Origin: an uncultured Clostridia bacterium
GTDB lineage: Bacteria; Bacillota; Clostridia; UMGS1810
DNA: 50,800 nt
Direction: 5' to 3'
Assembly (NCBI GenBank): GCA_934454585.1
Contig: CAKSFP010000020.1
Span: 1-50,800 of the forward strand
Shown here: positions 1 to 8,318 of the stretch, one piece after another
Position numbering within the stretch: the first letter of the stretch is position 1
Layout of the letters: each line of letters opens with the position of its first letter
Notes under the pieces: model-generated
Database searches by the model: none
Seen by the model: the letters and a program-made list of their open reading frames with translations, nothing else
Told to the model about the DNA's origin: nothing
Program-made: the position numbers and the translations under genes

Positions 1-215
1 CGGTTTGTCAAGAGTTTTTTGAAAATTTCTTAAAAAACTTTTTTGACATATGCACTTTCGTGATTCCCTCACGCAAGATGCCCTATTATAATACCACAAC
101 GGAGGCGCGGTGTCAAGCCTTTTTTCGACTTTTTTTCAAAAAAACTTTTAATCCTCTGAATTTTGCCATTAAATGCTGTTGTTCAATCACAAAATACAGA
201 CCGTCAAACAAGTCT

Positions 216-242
216 GCGCCGTCCCGACAATCGGAACGGCGC
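216..242 (-). terminator. Putative terminator of glnS
   Basis: A 12-bp inverted repeat (one mismatch, 3-nt loop) lies 13 nt past the glnS stop on the minus strand. The U-run after it is weak (AGACTTGTTTG), so this may be an inefficient terminator or a 3'-end stabilising hairpin. Confidence 0.5.
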
Positions 243-255
243 TGATTCACAAGCA

Positions 256-1902
256 TTATTTTTTCGGTTTATAAGAATCCTTAAGGCTGACAATCCTGTT
301 AAACACAGGCAGGTTTTCCGTGGAATCCCTGTCTTTTACGAAATAACCGACTCTGATAAACTGGAACTTATCGCCCGGCTGTGCGTCCGCAAGGCTCGGT
401 TCGATATATCCGTGCTTTGTGACAAGCGAATTTTCGTTAAGTCTTTCCGACGCGTCGAGCTCATCGTTCTTCTCGGGGTCTATGAGCATATCGTACATTC
501 TGAACTCGCAAGGCAGTGCATATTTTTGATTAACCCATTGAATCGTACCCTTGACCTTCTTAGTGCTCGTGCCGCCGCTGCGCGTATCGGGGTCATATTC
601 GCAATGCACCACCAAACCATCGTCAGTCTCCTCATAGCCGGTACACTTAACGATATAAGCGCCCTTGAGGCGCACCTCATTGCCTACATACATTCGGAAA
701 TACTTCTTCGGCGGCTCAATCATGAAATCCGACGCATCTATATAAAGCTCCCTGCCGAAGATGACATCCCTTTTTTCGGGATTTTCGCCGACGGTGCTCT
801 CTATCTGCACTGTCTCCTCGCCCTCGTAGTTATCTATGACAAGCTTTATCGGGTCGGCAACCGCCATTTTAGTCTCGGTGTGAGTTTTGAGATAATCTCT
901 CACAAAGTGCTCAAGATAATCATATTCGCACTCGGAATATGCCTTGGAGATGCCTGTGTTGTTGATAAACTCGCGCAGAGCCTCCGGCGGATATCCGCGG
1001 CGTCTCATGCCCGCAATCGTAGCCATTCTGGGGTCATCCCAGCCGGAAACCACTCCGTCCTCCACAAGTTTTTTGAGAAATCTCTTGCCGAGAATGACAT
1101 TTTTTATATTCAGCCTTGCAAACTCTATCTGTCTCGGCGGATGAGGAAATCTGCCCGAACTTGCCACAGACCAGTTGTACAGCGGTCTGCGTTCCTCAAA
1201 CTCCGGACCGCAAAGCGAGTGGGTAACGCCGGCTATGGCGTCGAGAATAGGCGAAGCATAGTCATACATTGGGTATATGCACCACTTGTCACCGGTGCGG
1301 TGGTGAGTCTTGTGCATAATGCGGTATATAACCGGGTCGCGCATACACATAATCGGGCTTGCCATGTCAATCTTCACACGCAGAGTGCGCGCGCCGTCCG
1401 GGAACTCGCCGTTTTTCATGCGCATAAACAAATCGAGGTTCTCTTCCACGCTTCTGTTGCGATAGGGGCTCTCTTTGCCGGGCTCGGTGAGTGTGCCGCG
1501 GTATTCGCGCATTTCGTCCGCAGTGAGGTCGCACACAAAAGCTTTGCCGTCCTTTATGAGCTGTACCGCTATGTCAAACAGATCGTCATAGTGATCCGAT
1601 GCAAAATACTCTTTGTCCCAGTCAAAGCCAAGCCAGTGCAAATCATTCTTAATTGCCTGAACATATTCGTCGCTCTCCTTGCCGGGGTTGGTGTCGTCAA
1701 AATAGAGGAAACACTTGCCGCCGAACTTCGCCGCTATGCCGAAGTTGATGCAGGCGGACTTGAGGTGACCCAGGTGCAAATATCCGTTAGGCTCGGGCGG
1801 CATACGGGTTTTCACCGCATTATCCGGCACAAGGCCTGCCCTAAGATCCTCGTTCACATAGTCTTCAATAAAATTTTTAACAAGAACAAAATCGTTATCC
1901 AT
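256..1902 (-). CDS. glnS: Glutaminyl-tRNA synthetase
   Basis: Class I aminoacyl-tRNA synthetase charging tRNA-Gln in the cytoplasm; 548 aa, the normal length for GlnRS. The HIGH signature is visible as PPEPNGYLHLGH (residues ~35-46), followed by FDDTNP, the GlnRS-typical THSLCGPEFEERRPLYNW, and GWDDPRM before the anticodon-binding beta-barrels. The start is supported by AAAGGA upstream and a TTGAAA-N17-TAAAAT promoter. It is transcribed divergently from tgt. Oddity: the second signature, usually VMSKR, reads ILGKR, so Met and Ser of KMSKS are replaced while the Lys is kept. Many Bacillota make Gln-tRNA through GatCAB instead, so a direct GlnRS is a lineage trait. Identification is firm. Confidence 0.95.
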   Translation of the reverse strand: MDNDFVLVKNFIEDYVNEDLRAGLVPDNAVKTRMPPEPNGYLHLGHLKSACINFGIAAKFGGKCFLYFDDTNPGKESDEYVQAIKNDLHWLGFDWDKEYFASDHYDDLFDIAVQLIKDGKAFVCDLTADEMREYRGTLTEPGKESPYRNRSVEENLDLFMRMKNGEFPDGARTLRVKIDMASPIMCMRDPVIYRIMHKTHHRTGDKWCIYPMYDYASPILDAIAGVTHSLCGPEFEERRPLYNWSVASSGRFPHPPRQIEFARLNIKNVILGKRFLKKLVEDGVVSGWDDPRMATIAGMRRRGYPPEALREFINNTGISKAYSECEYDYLEHFVRDYLKTHTETKMAVADPIKLVIDNYEGEETVQIESTVGENPEKRDVIFGRELYIDASDFMIEPPKKYFRMYVGNEVRLKGAYIVKCTGYEETDDGLVVHCEYDPDTRSGGTSTKKVKGTIQWVNQKYALPCEFRMYDMLIDPEKNDELDASERLNENSLVTKHGYIEPSLADAQPGDKFQFIRVGYFVKDRDSTENLPVFNRIVSLKDSYKPKK

Positions 1903-1938
1903 TGTTCATTATCCTTTCATCGTTGTGTCAATAAATCT

Positions 1939-1967
1939 ATTTTACCATTATATATTCTTTTTTTCAA
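1939..1967 (-). promoter_or_regulatory. glnS promoter (extended -10)
   Basis: Read on the minus strand: TTGAAA (1962-1967), 17-nt spacer, TAAAAT (1939-1944), with TGG before the -10 giving an extended -10 (TGnTAAAAT). The predicted leader is only about 30 nt, which leaves no room for a T-box. Confidence 0.65.
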
Positions 1968-2041
1968 CAAAAATCCGAATTTTTTTTCTATGCAAGATAA
2001 ACAATTTTATTTTTTGCTGCAAAATCATTTTTATGCGGTCA

Positions 2042-2070
2042 TTGACAATCGGTGCGGGGTAATATATAAT
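2042..2070 (+). promoter_or_regulatory. tgt promoter, consensus sigma-70/A type
   Basis: Perfect consensus: TTGACA (2042-2047), 17-nt spacer, TATAAT (2065-2070). The start site is expected near 2077, giving a leader of about 60 nt before the tgt ATG. Confidence 0.85.
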
Positions 2071-2138
2071 AAGATATGTTTGGATTACAGAATCCTGCCC
2101 GGATAGATTTCAAAATATAACATACAGAGAGGGAAATT

Positions 2139-3269
2139 ATGTTTACATTACTCAAACAGGACGGTCTTGCACGCCGCGGAACATTCGAAACAGTGCATGG
2201 TACGGTGCAAACGCCGGTGTTTATGAATGTCGGCACGGCAGCCGCCATAAAAGGCGCCGTATCCACAGAGGATCTGAAAGAAATCGGCTGTCAGGTAGAG
2301 CTGTCGAACACATATCATCTGCATGTACGCCCGGGCGACGAGATAGTGAAAGAGTGCGGAGGTCTGCACAGGTTTATGAACTGGGACAGACCGATACTTA
2401 CCGACAGCGGCGGATTTCAGGTATTCTCGCTCGCCGGGCTGAGGAGGATAAAAGAAGAAGGAGTTTATTTCAACTCCCATGTTGACGGGCGCAAGATATT
2501 CATGGGGCCGGAGGAGAGTATGCAGATTCAGTCCAACCTTGCGTCAACCATAGCAATGGCATTCGATGAGTGCGTGGCACTGCCGGCGGAATATTCATAT
2601 GCAAAGCAGTCGCACGAGCGCACTGTGCGCTGGCTGCGCCGTTGCAAAGCGGAGATGCGGCGGCTGAACTCACTCGACACCACCATAAACAAAAATCAGA
2701 TGCTTTTCGGCATAAACCAGGGCGCGACTTTTGATGACCTGCGCACGGACAACATGAAATCCATAGCCGAGATGGATCTGGACGGATATGCAATAGGCGG
2801 ACTTGCCGTCGGAGAAACGACTGAGGAGATGTACCACATCCTCGATGTGGTCTTGGAATACGCTCCCAAGGGCAAACCGAGATACCTCATGGGAGTGGGC
2901 ACACCGCAAAACATCCTTGAGGCGGTTGACCGCGGAATAGACTTCTTCGACTGCGTGATGCCGAGCAGAAATGCGCGCCACTGCAACATATTCACCGAAA
3001 AAGGCTACATGAGCCTGAAAAACGAAAAATACAAGACGGACATGATGCCGATCGATCCCGACTGCGATTGTCCCACCTGCCGCAGATACTCAAGGGCATA
3101 CATCCGCCACCTGTTCAAGGCAAACGAGATGCTTGCGATGCGCCTGTGCGTAATCCACAACCTGTATTTCTACAACAAGCTTATGGAGAACATTCGAAAC
3201 GCCATAGACGCCGGATGCTACAAGCAATTCAAAAAAGAAAAACTGGAGATATACAATACCCGTATATAA
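2139..3269 (+). CDS. tgt: Queuine/preQ1 tRNA-guanine transglycosylase
   Basis: Exchanges guanine-34 of GUN-anticodon tRNAs for preQ1 (or queuine), the base-insertion step of queuosine modification. The 376-aa length is typical. Visible family signatures: LTDSGGFQVFSL (substrate pocket with the conserved Asp), GGLAVGE, the nucleophile-bearing segment GIDFFDCVMPSRNARH, and a C-terminal zinc site CDCPTC followed by the IRHL histidine. AGAGAGGGA precedes the ATG. It is followed by yajC, the usual neighbourhood of tgt in many bacteria. No queA was seen in the window. Identification is firm. Confidence 0.97.
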   Translation: MFTLLKQDGLARRGTFETVHGTVQTPVFMNVGTAAAIKGAVSTEDLKEIGCQVELSNTYHLHVRPGDEIVKECGGLHRFMNWDRPILTDSGGFQVFSLAGLRRIKEEGVYFNSHVDGRKIFMGPEESMQIQSNLASTIAMAFDECVALPAEYSYAKQSHERTVRWLRRCKAEMRRLNSLDTTINKNQMLFGINQGATFDDLRTDNMKSIAEMDLDGYAIGGLAVGETTEEMYHILDVVLEYAPKGKPRYLMGVGTPQNILEAVDRGIDFFDCVMPSRNARHCNIFTEKGYMSLKNEKYKTDMMPIDPDCDCPTCRRYSRAYIRHLFKANEMLAMRLCVIHNLYFYNKLMENIRNAIDAGCYKQFKKEKLEIYNTRI

Positions 3270-3294
3270 AATATGTAAAAATTTCTGAAAATAC

Positions 3295-3323
3295 TTGATT
3301 TTTTGTGCGGTTACCTATATAAT
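3295..3323 (+). promoter_or_regulatory. yajC promoter
   Basis: TTGATT (3295-3300), 17-nt spacer, TATAAT (3318-3323), about 35 nt before yajC. It lets yajC be transcribed independently of tgt; an AGGAGG ribosome site follows at 3344-3349. Confidence 0.7.
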
Positions 3324-3357
3324 AGTATTTATACAAAGTTTTTAGGAGGAATTATCA

Positions 3358-3669
3358 ATGGATTCAGCAGCAACAGCAGGCGCAGGTGCAGGCGGCATGA
3401 TTCAGTTTGTGGTTATGATGGTTGTGCTCTTTGCAATCATGTATTTCATGATCATCAGACCGCAGAAGAAGCGTGAAAAACTCACAAAAGAGATGCTCGC
3501 AGGGCTCATCGTCGGCGACAAAATCGTTACAATCGGCGGCATCGAGGGCAAGATTACTCAGATCAAAGACGAGTCTCTCGTTATAGAGACAGGCTCCGCG
3601 GCGGACAAATCTTTTGTCAAAATCTCTCGCTGGGCGGTTAAGGAAGTATTGAAGCCGGCTCAGGCATAA
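3358..3669 (+). CDS. yajC: Preprotein translocase subunit YajC
   Basis: Small single-pass membrane protein associated with SecDF at the Sec translocon; 103 aa, typical. After an Ala/Gly-rich N-terminus comes one membrane segment (residues ~14-33), then the family signature IIRPQKKREK and a compact cytoplasmic domain containing VGDKIVTIGGIEGKI. A strong AGGAGG lies 8 nt before the ATG. The tgt-yajC order is a classic arrangement. secD and secF do not follow here, as they do in many other genomes. Confidence 0.95.
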   Translation: MDSAATAGAGAGGMIQFVVMMVVLFAIMYFMIIRPQKKREKLTKEMLAGLIVGDKIVTIGGIEGKITQIKDESLVIETGSAADKSFVKISRWAVKEVLKPAQA

Positions 3670-3707
3670 TTTACGCAAAAGCGGAATAAGATTTTATATC
3701 CGAATTA

Positions 3708-3769
3708 AAAAAGGATTGAAGATTTTCACGGATTCGACAAAAATCTCGGTGAAGTTTTCAATCCTTTTT
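3708..3769 (+). terminator. Long-loop hairpin after yajC
   Basis: A perfect 13-bp inverted repeat (3708-3720 and 3757-3769) with a 36-nt loop; the right arm ends in a run of five T. It lies 38 nt past the yajC stop and just before the ribosome site of the next gene. It could end the yajC transcript or attenuate read-through into the 3794 gene. Confidence 0.55.
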
Positions 3770-3793
3770 CATTGTGTAAAGGAGAAAAATCTT

Positions 3794-4204
3794 ATGAATG
3801 TTTTTTCTAAAACAAAAAACGCCGCTCCCTCCGAGGCGGCACTCAGCGCAAAATCAATCGCAAAGGGCGTGATTGCCGCCATGGCGCTCACGGTAGCCAT
3901 TTTCGCCGTGTTTGCCGCGGTGATATCATTTACAACCGTGTCCGAATCTGCGGCAGACGCCATGGTGACCATAGCTACTGCGGCGGGCATTGCGCTCAGC
4001 GGCATTATTGCCGCCGGCGGCGCGCAGAGCAAGGGGTGGCTCAGCGGCGCAATAAGCGGATTTTTGTACATATTCATCGTGTGGCTCATCGGTGCGGTTG
4101 CCTCAAGGGGATTTTCGCTCACGGAGCGCGCGTCCGTCATGTTCCTGCTCTCTGTCGTTATCGGCGCTTTCGGCGGCATCATCGGCATTAATGCGCGGCG
4201 GTGA
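3794..4204 (+). CDS. TIGR04086-type small membrane protein
   Basis: A 136-aa integral membrane protein with about four hydrophobic segments (near residues 25-50, 60-75, 85-105 and 112-133) and Gly/Ala-rich helices. Small membrane proteins of the TIGR04086 type are known next to yajC in Clostridia, and position plus size match that family. The function is unknown. The start at 3794 is chosen over an earlier in-frame ATG at 3716 because AAGGAG sits 9-10 nt upstream and the earlier start lies inside the hairpin after yajC. Confidence 0.7.
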   Translation: MNVFSKTKNAAPSEAALSAKSIAKGVIAAMALTVAIFAVFAAVISFTTVSESAADAMVTIATAAGIALSGIIAAGGAQSKGWLSGAISGFLYIFIVWLIGAVASRGFSLTERASVMFLLSVVIGAFGGIIGINARR

Positions 4205-4337
4205 GGTTTTTCGACAGATCCGCCACTGACCTATCTCTGCCAATAAACATCCTATCACTTCCCGTTATAACCTGCTATACTTAATTTGTTGAATATTTTA
4301 CAGCATCACCTTTCGACAATTACTTCTTAAAAATTGA

Positions 4338-4620
4338 TGTATTCTTCACAGAATTTCTACGATAAACATAGGCAGAAAAACATATTTAATTACCGCAAAT
4401 GAAGGAGACAGCCGTTCTGATTGGCAGAGGCTCGATAATGATAGACAAAACATCAAAAACGGACAGACACTCGATAAAAATGTTGTATGGTTCAATGCCG
4501 ATTTGCGGGACGGACTTGACAGTTCAAACGACTATGTTTTCGGCGTACGGGCATTTCCGTGTATTAAGCAAACGATTCCGAAAACCGCACGGTCTAAAGG
4601 TTTATTTGAAGCCGAAATAA
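4338..4620 (+). pseudogene. Remnant of a choice-of-anchor-I protein
   Basis: The frame starting at 4338 has no good start codon but encodes RKTYLITANEGDSR and then RDGLDSSNDYVFGVRAF. These resemble the conserved TYLVTANEGDAR and DGLDxxxDYLFGGRSF stretches of choice-of-anchor-I (phytase-like, surface phosphatase-associated) proteins. About 75 codons are recognisable; resemblance ends near 4560. A second frame closes at 4620, just before a terminator, which suggests a frameshift plus large deletion of a once longer gene. The assignment rests on remembered motifs, so it is moderate. Confidence 0.5.
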
Positions 4621-4628
4621 AAGATAAG

Positions 4629-4666
4629 AACCTCAAGGTTTCTATCAGCCTTGAGGTTTTTATTTT
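4629..4666 (+). terminator. Intrinsic terminator
   Basis: AACCTCAAGG (4629-4638), 10-nt loop, CCTTGAGGTT (4649-4658), then TTTATTTT. It is a strong plus-strand terminator, now serving only the decayed gene upstream or read-through from the yajC unit. Confidence 0.85.
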
Positions 4667-4746
4667 GGGAAAGGCGAACCATAGAGATATTTTTAATTCT
4701 AATATACTAAATGCATTCATAAGCAAATTTTGTATTATGCTACAAT

Positions 4747-5790
4747 CTACTCAGTATTCTCATTGTTTATTTTAGCTAACCACAACTCTAATTTATATTT
4801 CAGTCCAAATCGCACAGTAAGCTCCTTATCAAAAAACTCCATCACATTTTTTAGGTAAACATCTTGAAATTTTATCACAGTTGCAAGTTGACTTTCTGTC
4901 AAATAATGATAATCCATGTAATGAATGTTATTTCTCAATTTTCTGTTTAATGCATAGAATTCGTTGGGGATATCTTTTTTATTTTTAGAAAATATATCTT
5001 CTAAAATGGTAATGCTATTATTGTTTTTAGAATCGTTATAGAACATCTCGATTAACAGTGCTTTGCATTTTGCCATAAACATTCTTGAAGTAATTATTAA
5101 TTTATTTATATAAAATGAAATTTCTTCATTAAACAACGAATCCACAAATTTTACGATTTGCACGAGTCCGTACCTCCGAAGTATATACAGTTTATTATCA
5201 TTGTTTATTGCTGAATTGCAAAACAACTTATATGACGAATACGACCTTTTCAATGTTTGCGTATTTGATATTTGGGCAATATGTAATTTCATCTGTTGTT
5301 TCACCATATCAAGCATAGTTACATACAAATCCGGCATTATGTCATCCATCCACGCATTAGGCGTTGATATCACACATTCCAGCAAATTGGCTTTTTCCTT
5401 CTTGTCATATATCCAACTGCGAAAATTTATATCCATTATCTTCAAATCAGCCATTAATAAAACAATATCAAATACATAGTTTTCTAAATCTATCCCCATC
5501 TCGCCAATAACTTGTCTGGCAGTTTCCGAATCTGTTTTAAAACACCCTTTTAAGTTCTCGTTCCGAAAATTGCTGATTTCTTTCTTTGTTGTAATAGCCT
5601 TTTTACCCATCCCGCCATATCCGGCAATAATGGTTTCTTCACAGAAAACAGATGAAAAATTTAATAAAAACAAACTCAATATTTCTTTTTGGTTATAGTC
5701 ATCAATTTTTCTTTTAAGTTCCAATACATAACTTAACCAAAATGCATCATTAATTATTTCATTTGTTATTTTTAATTCTTTATCTTCCAT
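4747..5790 (-). CDS. Hypothetical protein, possibly HEPN-like
   Basis: A 347-aa soluble protein, Lys/Asn/Ile-rich and mostly predicted helical, not confidently assigned. Near residue 285 it has LNRKLRNNIHYMDYH, which fits the Rx4-6H pattern of HEPN ribonuclease domains (also seen in Apea-like HEPN proteins). No membrane segment or signal peptide is visible. The ribosome site before the ATG is weak. It sits alone on the minus strand, 62 nt downstream of the DUF1016 nuclease gene, and shares its AT-rich composition. A role in defence or RNA cleavage would be inference from one motif. Confidence 0.55.
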   Translation of the reverse strand: MEDKELKITNEIINDAFWLSYVLELKRKIDDYNQKEILSLFLLNFSSVFCEETIIAGYGGMGKKAITTKKEISNFRNENLKGCFKTDSETARQVIGEMGIDLENYVFDIVLLMADLKIMDINFRSWIYDKKEKANLLECVISTPNAWMDDIMPDLYVTMLDMVKQQMKLHIAQISNTQTLKRSYSSYKLFCNSAINNDNKLYILRRYGLVQIVKFVDSLFNEEISFYINKLIITSRMFMAKCKALLIEMFYNDSKNNNSITILEDIFSKNKKDIPNEFYALNRKLRNNIHYMDYHYLTESQLATVIKFQDVYLKNVMEFFDKELTVRFGLKYKLELWLAKINNENTE

Positions 5791-5852
5791 ATGACAAAAC
5801 TCAACTCAAAACAATTTATTATTTACACAAATTTAAAACAAAAATCGCAGTT

Positions 5853-6863
5853 TTATTCGATTTTCTTATAATCGTCTAATTTTAACTCCCTCTTAAATTC
5901 TTCCTCGGTTGGCATATACAGCTTATACTTAGACGCAAATATCTGATTATTATCTTCCGGCAATGTATATTTGACAACAGCATCGCTTTTATCCGCACAC
6001 AGCACTATTCCGATTGGGGGATTGTCCCCATCGTTCATCATTTCTCTGGTATAGTAATTTACATACATCTGCATCTGTCCCAAATCCTGATGTGTCAAAT
6101 CCCCTATTTTCAAGTCAATCAACACAAAGCATTTTATAATATAATTATAAAATACCAAATCAATGAAAAAATGTCTGTCATCAAACACTATATGCTTTTG
6201 CCTTGCCACGAACGAAAAACCTCTACCCAACTCCAACAGAAATTTTTGCAAATGGTCAATTAAAGCCTGCTCTAATTCTTTTTCATAGAAATGCGGATTT
6301 TGTTCCAGCCCCAAAAATTCAAGAACATATGGATCACGAATAATCCTCTCATATTCCGGCTTTGGTTCAAGCTGCTGTATCTCACCTTTCACAGACTCTT
6401 TATCTTGACTTGAAAGCAATCTTTCATAAAAAAATGAATTTATCTGTCTGTCGAGTTGTCGTACACTCCATCCGGATTTAACACATTCGTCAGCATAAAA
6501 TGTTCTAATCTTTTCATTTTCGACCCGAAGTAATCGCCTATAATGCGACCAGCTTAATTCGGCACACAGTGTGTGCCGTTTTGGAAAAGCACAATAGAAT
6601 TGCCGCATCACACGCAAATTTCTTTCTGTAAATCCCTTTCCGAATTCTTTCGTCAAATTTTCAGAAATAAATTTTATTAAGCCTTTGCCATATTCTGCTC
6701 TGTCATTTTCGCCGCAAGCTTTATATATTTGCTCTCCTATTTCCCAATATGCCGTAACCATCGCTGAGTTTACTGCAGTATAAACCGTATGTTGAGCTTT
6801 TATAACACTTGCCCGTGCGGTTTCATATATTTGGTTAAGTTCATTTTTTACAATATCGCTCAT
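5853..6863 (-). CDS. DUF1016/YhcG-family PD-(D/E)XK nuclease protein
   Basis: 336 aa with the two-part layout of the YhcG/DUF1016 family. The N-terminal helical domain (residues ~1-165) contains AYWEIGEQI, YGKGLIKFIS, FTERNLRVMRQFY and LSWSHYRRLL. The C-terminal PD-(D/E)XK-like nuclease domain (~175-320) contains FFIDLVFYN, then VLIDLKIGDL as the D-x-K element, then GQMQMYVNYY. Members are predicted DNA nucleases often found in restriction or mobile contexts; the substrate is unknown. The start at 6863 (MSDIV) is preferred over TTG at 6878 because AGGA lies about 9 nt upstream of it. No restriction or methylase genes are adjacent. Confidence 0.88.
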   Translation of the reverse strand: MSDIVKNELNQIYETARASVIKAQHTVYTAVNSAMVTAYWEIGEQIYKACGENDRAEYGKGLIKFISENLTKEFGKGFTERNLRVMRQFYCAFPKRHTLCAELSWSHYRRLLRVENEKIRTFYADECVKSGWSVRQLDRQINSFFYERLLSSQDKESVKGEIQQLEPKPEYERIIRDPYVLEFLGLEQNPHFYEKELEQALIDHLQKFLLELGRGFSFVARQKHIVFDDRHFFIDLVFYNYIIKCFVLIDLKIGDLTHQDLGQMQMYVNYYTREMMNDGDNPPIGIVLCADKSDAVVKYTLPEDNNQIFASKYKLYMPTEEEFKRELKLDDYKKIE

Positions 6864-6949
6864 TAGCATTTTCCTCAATTCTTATATATGAATCATCATA
6901 ACACATTTTCCGACAAATTACAATCCACGAACTACACAAATTTTCAAAC

Positions 6950-7432
6950 TCACTCCCGTAGGTACTGCACTATCAGTCTTTTATAAAATTCAATACTGAA
7001 AAGCTGCCGCATATGGTCGTCAAATTCAAGGTATATTCCGGGTTTTCTGTCCTTGTGTACCACAACATCATAAAAGTATTTTTTGAATAATTTCTTTGTG
7101 GTTCTGCTGTCGTTTCTTGCATCGGAAATATATCTGTTCATTTCCGTTCGGATTGTTTCAGGCTTTATCCGTTTTTCAATTACCCCATACAGTATTTCGC
7201 CTATTGTGTCAGATATGTATTTCTTCTTATCGGCGTTTATATCCACCCCTGGCAGAAGCAAGCAAATATTTTCATTCTTAAACCTCACGCCGAAGTTTTC
7301 GCAAGTATTATATGCCTCTATCTCTGCCGTTCTTAATTTGTGTTCCTCCTCTATGCAGGTCGTAAGCATACATTTTTCCTCACAGTCGTCCAAAACCTCC
7401 TCAAATTCGGCTTTTGTTACTTGCTTTGTCAT
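6950..7432 (-). CDS. Hypothetical protein, second gene of coupled pair
   Basis: 160 aa, not recognised. It has an acidic N-terminus with clustered Cys (residues ~17-26) and a basic central part ending in KKLFKKYFYDVVVH. No membrane segment is seen. The start at 7432 is chosen because its ATG overlaps the stop of the upstream gene (ATGA), a hallmark of translational coupling; an earlier in-frame start at 7462 lies inside that gene. Confidence 0.6.
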   Translation of the reverse strand: MTKQVTKAEFEEVLDDCEEKCMLTTCIEEEHKLRTAEIEAYNTCENFGVRFKNENICLLLPGVDINADKKKYISDTIGEILYGVIEKRIKPETIRTEMNRYISDARNDSRTTKKLFKKYFYDVVVHKDRKPGIYLEFDDHMRQLFSIEFYKRLIVQYLRE

Positions 7433-7689
7433 TTCACTATCGCACACGCAAATCCCGAACAATTGCCGGAAAACTCGTGCTGCGCCTCTATTATTTCATC
7501 GCCATCTTCACACGCACACAAATATGCTCCGAGAATTCCGAGTATATCTTTATCCGATGCAGACACTTCCTCTTCCAAAGACATACATATATCGTTATCG
7601 CTCTCTGCGACTGCATTTCGGCAAAAATCATCAATGGCGTCAAGCAACTCACTGATAGTATCGGATTTCAAAATGTTTTTTATGTCCAT
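7429..7689 (-). CDS. Small acidic hypothetical protein
   Basis: 86 aa, acidic and Cys-containing, not recognised. The start at 7689 has GGGAGG 7 nt upstream, better than the TTG at 7707. It overlaps the next gene by 4 nt (ATGA), so the two products are probably made in a fixed ratio. Two small coupled genes of unknown family beside a nuclease gene could be a toxin-antitoxin-like or defence pair, but no motif supports this. Confidence 0.6.
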   Translation of the reverse strand: MDIKNILKSDTISELLDAIDDFCRNAVAESDNDICMSLEEEVSASDKDILGILGAYLCACEDGDEIIEAQHEFSGNCSGFACAIVK

Positions 7690-7710
7690 AAAACATCCTC
7701 CCTTCAAAAG

Positions 7711-7735
7711 AAAAACAGCTCTGCTATTGCAAAGC
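7711..7735 (-). terminator. Small hairpin with U-run
   Basis: On the minus strand, GCTTTGC-AATA-GCAGAGC (one G-U pair) is followed by TGTTTTTCTTTT. It lies only a few nt before the ribosome site of the 86-aa gene, so it either ends the 7848-8063 transcript or acts as a leader attenuator of the downstream pair. Confidence 0.45.
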
Positions 7736-7847
7736 CGCTAATAATTTTATTTTCTTATTTTTGATTCTTTGCTCGCTTTTGTTTTTGTCTTTTTCGAAAT
7801 GTTATCACTTTGCTTTTTGTTTCCCACTCTTATATAAACTGCATACT

Positions 7848-8063
7848 TCATATATTATTCTGCCCTTTCTTTATGTAATCATATTCAAACTCCATCAAAC
7901 CCCTGGCAAATCTGACTCTGTCTCTGTGTTCCGCAAGCATAAGCCCTTTACGGATTGCCTCGGACACGATATCGTTTGAGCTGTTCATAAACCAGTCACT
8001 CGTAAACACGATAATCTCTGCATACTCGCTGTCGTATATAATTATGATTTCATAATCAAGCAT
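7848..8063 (-). CDS. Small hypothetical protein
   Basis: 71 aa, not recognised. A beta-rich start (DYEIIIIYDSEYAEIIVF) is followed by a helix with Arg (AEHRDRVRFARGLMEFEYDYI). AAAGGCG lies 7 nt upstream of the ATG. It stands alone between two minus-strand terminators. The size suits a single-domain toxin, antitoxin or regulator, but no family motif is visible. Confidence 0.45.
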   Translation of the reverse strand: MLDYEIIIIYDSEYAEIIVFTSDWFMNSSNDIVSEAIRKGLMLAEHRDRVRFARGLMEFEYDYIKKGQNNI

Positions 8064-8211
8064 TAATCGCCTTTTACAAATTGTCTTCCATAGAAGGCTT
8101 ATTTGTCATGCCGCAAAATCCACAATTATTTATATTTCAATGTTCATGCTAAACTATATTTATTTTTCAAAAACTACTTGACTTTTATATAGTTAGCTCC
8201 TTTTTTTATGC

Positions 8212-8252
8212 AAAAAAGACCGCAGCTGTGCCTTAGCTACACTCTGCGGTCT
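8212..8252 (-). terminator. Strong intrinsic terminator
   Basis: On the minus strand, AGACCGCAG (8252-8244) pairs with CTGCGGTCT (8225-8217) across an 18-nt loop and is followed by TTTTTTG. It probably ends transcripts coming from the XRE/EamA direction. Apart from a doubtful 45-codon ORF, the 8064-8481 stretch holds nothing else. Confidence 0.85.
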
Positions 8253-8318
8253 AATGCATTTATGTATTGACTTGGATTATTTTAATGGCGTAACATAAAA
8301 CTGTGCCACTATTATAAT

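Noticed and set aside
43..92. TTGACA at 43-48 and TATAAT at 87-92 as a plus-strand promoter
   Set aside because: The spacing is 38 nt, far from 17, and no plus-strand gene follows.
1903..2041. T-box riboswitch upstream of glnS
   Set aside because: The promoter leaves a leader of only about 30 nt, too short for a T-box, and no T-box consensus was seen.
163..2106. A 647-codon open frame on the plus strand
   Set aside because: It is the antisense shadow of glnS, with no ribosome site and no protein-like domain content; glnS on the other strand is unmistakable.
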